Shown here piece by piece: positions 13,883-13,917 of a DNA stretch of 13,917 nt (positions within the stretch are counted from its first letter, which is position 1; each line of letters begins with the position of its first letter). This stretch comes from Bacteroidales bacterium. GTDB taxonomy: Bacteria; Bacteroidota; Bacteroidia; Bacteroidales; UBA3824. The notes under the pieces were generated by a model, which saw only the letters and a list, made by a program, of their open reading frames with translations, made no database searches and had not been told where the DNA came from. The position numbers and the translations under genes are program-made. The DNA is taken from the NCBI GenBank assembly GCA_016293845.1, contig JAEDDH010000043.1, positions 1 through 13,917 on the forward strand. The letters are read 5' to 3'.

Positions 13883-13917
13883 TTTTTGATTCTCCTATGA
13901 TTTTTAATTGATTTTCT

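Noticed and set aside
1..13917. CRISPR array, insertion sequence or phage structural genes
   Set aside because: No regularly spaced repeats, transposase or structural genes are visible on either strand.

Overview
The window looks like chromosomal DNA of a low-to-moderate GC Gram-positive bacterium, probably Clostridia. Reasons: strong AGGAGG-type ribosome binding sites, consensus sigma-A promoters, a cyclic-di-AMP receptor gene of the DarA/PstA type, and an XRE regulator. The core genes (about 4138-5808) are visibly richer in GC than the rest; for example bases 5281-5340 hold 34 G/C of 60. The flanking restriction-modification (R-M) genes sit near 40% or lower. I read this as a core segment with defence islands on both sides.

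Layout. (1) 34-203: an inverted-repeat-bounded segment with a sigma-A-type promoter that currently points away from the gene behind it. (2) 230-4105: a type III R-M operon, mod then res. (3) 4113-5074: a leftward operon of an XRE regulator and a protein built of LPFL repeats. (4) 5168-5808: darA and tRNA-Leu(CAG), each with its own promoter. (5) 5809-6847: two terminators, a structured leader and a sigma-70-like protein with its terminator. (6) 12716 down to 6978: a four-gene leftward operon. It encodes a SAM-binding methyltransferase-like subunit without NPPY, an Eco57I-type adenine methyltransferase with NPPY, a 199-aa protein of unknown function, and a 969-aa protein joining a GIY-YIG (T5orf172-like) domain to a superfamily 2 helicase. 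(7) 12773-12928: a second segment bounded by a perfect 17-bp inverted repeat. It carries a sigma-A-type promoter, again pointing away from the operon. (8) 13882 down to 12956: a tyrosine recombinase.

The main result is that the two R-M operons seem to be under matching invertible promoters. Each segment contains a TTGA(C/T)T, 17-bp spacer, TATAAT promoter, and the 17 bases from the spacer through the -10 box are identical at the two loci. Each is bounded by inverted copies of a site with GTGCATC-type arms around a short AT-rich spacer. The spacer differs between loci, so each segment should invert on its own, but one recombinase could recognise both through the shared arms. The tyrosine recombinase beside the right locus is the obvious candidate. 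As written, both promoters are in the OFF orientation. This suggests a two-operon, recombinase-driven phase-variable defence and methylation switch. Inversion itself is inferred from the sequence, not observed.
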